Origin: Apteryx mantelli
Taxonomy: Eukaryota; Chordata; Aves; Apterygiformes; Apterygidae
Assembly (NCBI RefSeq): GCF_036417845.1
Contig: NC_089994.1
Span: forward strand, 18,742,001-18,806,000
Reading direction: 5' to 3'
DNA length: 64,000 bases
The translations under genes were made by a program, and so were the position numbers. Shown here in pieces: positions 63,991 to 64,000 of the stretch (position 1 is its first letter; the number at the start of each line of letters is the position of its first letter). The notes below the pieces were generated by a model. The model was not told where the DNA came from. It saw only the letters and a program-made list of their open reading frames with translations, and ran no database searches.

Positions 63991-64000
63991 GTCCTTTATT

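Larger units (their letters stand above)
45065..64000 (+). other. GRK3: Intron 2 of GRK3, 5' part (continues past the window)
   Basis: The intron begins with gtaagt. I looked for acceptor sites followed by the expected next residues (FLLF.DFC in GRK3) and saw none, so the intron is at least 18.9 kb. It contains a CR1 reverse-transcriptase relic directly after exon 2, an opposite-strand CR1 end at 46.4 kb, a MIR-like relic near 53.2 kb, a long (TA)n tract at 59.5 kb and short GC-rich islets. The stretches 46.7-48.0, 48.8-50.6, 50.9-53.1, 53.7-56.7, 60.3-61.4 and 62.8-63.8 kb hold nothing I can identify. Confidence 0.75.

Noticed and set aside
45065..64000. Third exon of the kinase gene
   Set aside because: I looked for cag acceptors followed by residues like FLLFKDFC and found none. 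Candidate acceptors such as those near 59058, 61880 and 62415 are followed by unrelated or stop-containing sequence.
1..64000. CRISPR arrays, tRNA or rRNA genes, telomeric repeats, or an intact endogenous retrovirus
   Set aside because: No regularly spaced repeats, tRNA cloverleaf boxes, rRNA sequence, ttaggg arrays or paired LTRs were recognised on reading both strands.

Overview
The window looks like nuclear DNA from a sauropsid vertebrate, most likely a bird. The evidence is one recognisable vertebrate gene cut by very long GT-AG introns, a strong CpG island at its 5' end, sparse and decayed CR1 LINE fragments, a few old MIR-type SINE relics, and no Alu or young L1-type repeats. There are no bacterial operons, rRNA genes, tRNA genes or CRISPR arrays. 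The species cannot be named from the sequence.

The only protein-coding gene I can support is the 5' part of a G protein-coupled receptor kinase of the GRK2/GRK3 (beta-adrenergic receptor kinase) subfamily on the + strand. Exon 1 coding is 26412-26524 (residues 1-37 plus two bases of codon 38) and exon 2 is 44988-45064 (residues 38-63 plus the first base of codon 64). The two exons join in frame and carry the hallmark N terminus and the start of the RGS-homology domain. Exon 2 resembles GRK3 more than GRK2, and the long introns also fit GRK3. The rest of the gene (remaining RGS-homology domain, kinase domain, PH domain) lies beyond 64000.

Layout: 1-25,500 is intergenic with no exon I can recognise. 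It holds a CORE-SINE/MIR relic near 10.9-11.1 kb, a probable second near 7.9 kb, a CR1 scrap near 19.9 kb, a pair of ~125-bp diverged direct repeats at 4.85 and 6.47 kb, a perfect 11-bp hairpin at 8.83 kb, and several short CpG-rich islets, the largest at 20.56-20.86 kb. About 25,590-26,880 is the promoter CpG island, with GC boxes, an 11-codon upstream ORF, a YY1-like site over the start codon and a G-quadruplex-prone run just inside intron 1. Intron 1 (26525-44987, 18.5 kb) is T-rich on the + strand. It holds pyrimidine-rich, probably old LINE relics, MIR relics, AT microsatellites, a 45-bp two-copy tandem repeat and an orphan CpG island at 41.75-42.27 kb. Intron 2 (45065 to the window end) starts with a degenerate CR1 reverse-transcriptase fragment and holds more short GC-rich islets and a long (TA)n tract.

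I found no previously undescribed gene system. The items most worth checking are the duplicated element at 4.85/6.47 kb, the orphan CpG islands at 20.6 and 41.8 kb, which both carry a plausible splice donor, and the string of short GC-rich islets in an otherwise AT-rich intron. All homology statements come from reading by eye; no database was searched.
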